Source: Phaeoceros laevis
Taxonomy: Eukaryota; Anthocerotophyta; Anthocerotopsida; Notothyladales
Length of the DNA stretch: 41,135 nucleotides
Assembly: GCA_049999765.1 (NCBI GenBank)
Contig: JBNGIQ010009415.1
Span: forward strand, 104,158 to 145,292
Direction of reading: 5' to 3'
Shown here: piece after piece, positions 40,254 to 41,135 of the stretch
Layout: each line of letters begins with the position of its first letter
Position numbering within the stretch: position 1 is the first letter of the stretch
Translations under genes and position numbers: made by a program
Notes under the pieces: model-generated
Databases searched by the model: none
What the model was told of the DNA's origin: nothing
Seen by the model: only the letters and a program-made list of their open reading frames with translations

Positions 40254-41135
40254 CTGAGGAGGTTCAAGAAGTAACAGCTCATTAAAGAGGACACTACTAG
40301 CATGTGTAGTAGTGCGCGTATCAGGATCATAGAGTTTTACCCTTTGATACCTTCGGTGTAGCCGACAAATACGTACTTACGTGCCTTATATTCCAGCTTG
40401 ACTCTTTGGTCTTCTGATAAATGTGCATAGGCTGGTGCTCCAAAGATGCGTAAGTGATTAATACGTGGCTTGTGTGACGTCCACCTTTCATAAGGAGTGG
40501 AGCCGGTGAAAGCCTTTGTGGGAAGACGATTCTTAATATAATTTACTGTAGCAACAGCTTCTGCCCAATACCCCCTGGACAAGCGAGAAATCTTAAGCAT
40601 AGATTTAGCTGCTTGCTGTAGATGCTTGTTGTTCAGCTCCGCAAGTGGGTTCTGTGCAGAAGTATACGGAACTGTAATCTGCCGAGCAATTCCAAGGGAG
40701 CGGCAGTATGCATCAAATTCTTCTGAGCAATATTCTCCGCCACCATCACTACGTAAGATCTTAACCAGCTGTCCAGTTTGTCTTTGCGCAAAGGTAACGT
40801 ACTCCTGAAAGCAGCCTAAGGTCTGACTCTTGTGTTTGATGAAATAGGTGATGGTGTATCTGCTCCAGTCATCTACAAAAGAAAGGATATACTTGGCTCC
40901 ACCTAAGGAGGATGTGGACATGGGGCCACATAGGTCAGAATGCACAACTTCAAGCAATCTGGTGGCCCTGGTTGGGTTACCGTCTCGGTATGGCAAACGT
41001 TGGTGCTTTCCGAAAGCACACGCCTCACAAAACTGCTTATCCACCACTCGGAGTAGGAATTTTTCACGATAGAGTGAGTTACCTGCCACCATGGCTTGGA
41101 GTTTATCAAAATTGACATGTCCTAACCTATAATGC
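40254..41135 (-). CDS. Copia pre-integrase and integrase (runs off the window)
   Basis: It enters from the right edge with RLGHVNFDKLQAMV and CEACAFGKHQR, the His/Cys zinc-binding part. The DDE core follows: Asp in HSDLCGPMSTSSLGG, Asp in LRSDGGGEYCSEEF, Glu in NPLAELNNKHLQQA. Then come YWAEAVATVNYIKNRLPTKA and KYVFVGYTEGIKG. A stop (TAA) at about 40337 is caused by loss of one base just after GIKG. The reading that follows in the next frame (KLYDPDTRTTTHASSVLFNE) links directly to the RT half. Gag, protease and 5' LTR lie beyond 41135. Apart from that one base, the visible pol is intact, so the insertion looks young. Confidence 0.93.

Overview
The window looks like nuclear DNA of a seed-free land plant (fern, lycophyte or bryophyte; a fern is my guess). 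The reasons are decayed PPR genes, an OSB-type organellar DNA-binding domain, GT-AG introns, and a dense layer of broken Ty3, Ty1/copia and hAT elements. There are no prokaryotic operons and I saw no tRNA or rRNA gene. Four runs of N interrupt it. Two of these have the same 47 bases on both sides, an assembly signature.

Layout. 0.4-2.3 kb: decayed Ty3 pol (+). 3.8 kb: a lone mitochondrial-carrier exon. 5.1-6.4 kb: unknown two-exon P/S/T-rich gene (-) with one internal stop. 7.0-8.8 kb: decayed, tandemly duplicated PPR-like sequence (-). 9.3-10.4 kb: two related small genes (-), each with an F-box-like segment and one C2H2 finger. 11.2-12.4 kb: OSB fragment followed by a PPR pseudogene (+). 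12.5-12.95 kb: minisatellites. 13.6-13.8 kb: RNase H1-type hybrid-binding domain (-). 15.3-26.1 kb: the main object, described below. 26.4-26.7 kb: 161-bp tandem duplication. 27-33 kb: copia debris on both strands, with LTR ends. 34.5-35.1 kb: hAT relic (-). 36.5-36.9 kb: simple and tandem repeats. 37.3-41.1 kb: 3' half of a young copia element (-), almost intact, with an antisense ORF behind pol.

Main object. Two intron-containing genes point away from each other from about 21 kb. The leftward gene joins a low-complexity, lysine-rich region, a ParB/Srx-like domain and a beta-class DNA methyltransferase domain (motif order IV, X, I). This architecture is known from phage and plasmid proteins. 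The rightward gene matches the DUF7869 family, with spaced Asp/His residues as in RNase H-fold transposases. A short motif, CCGG-N4-CCGG in an ATC...TGA setting, recurs in the same orientation in the introns and 3' flanks of both genes and forms a roughly 120-bp tandem array in the large intron of the DUF7869 gene. I read this as a decayed copy of a large mobile element that carries its own DNA-modification protein. Both genes have frameshifts and stops, so this copy is probably not active. Element ends and target-site duplications were not found.
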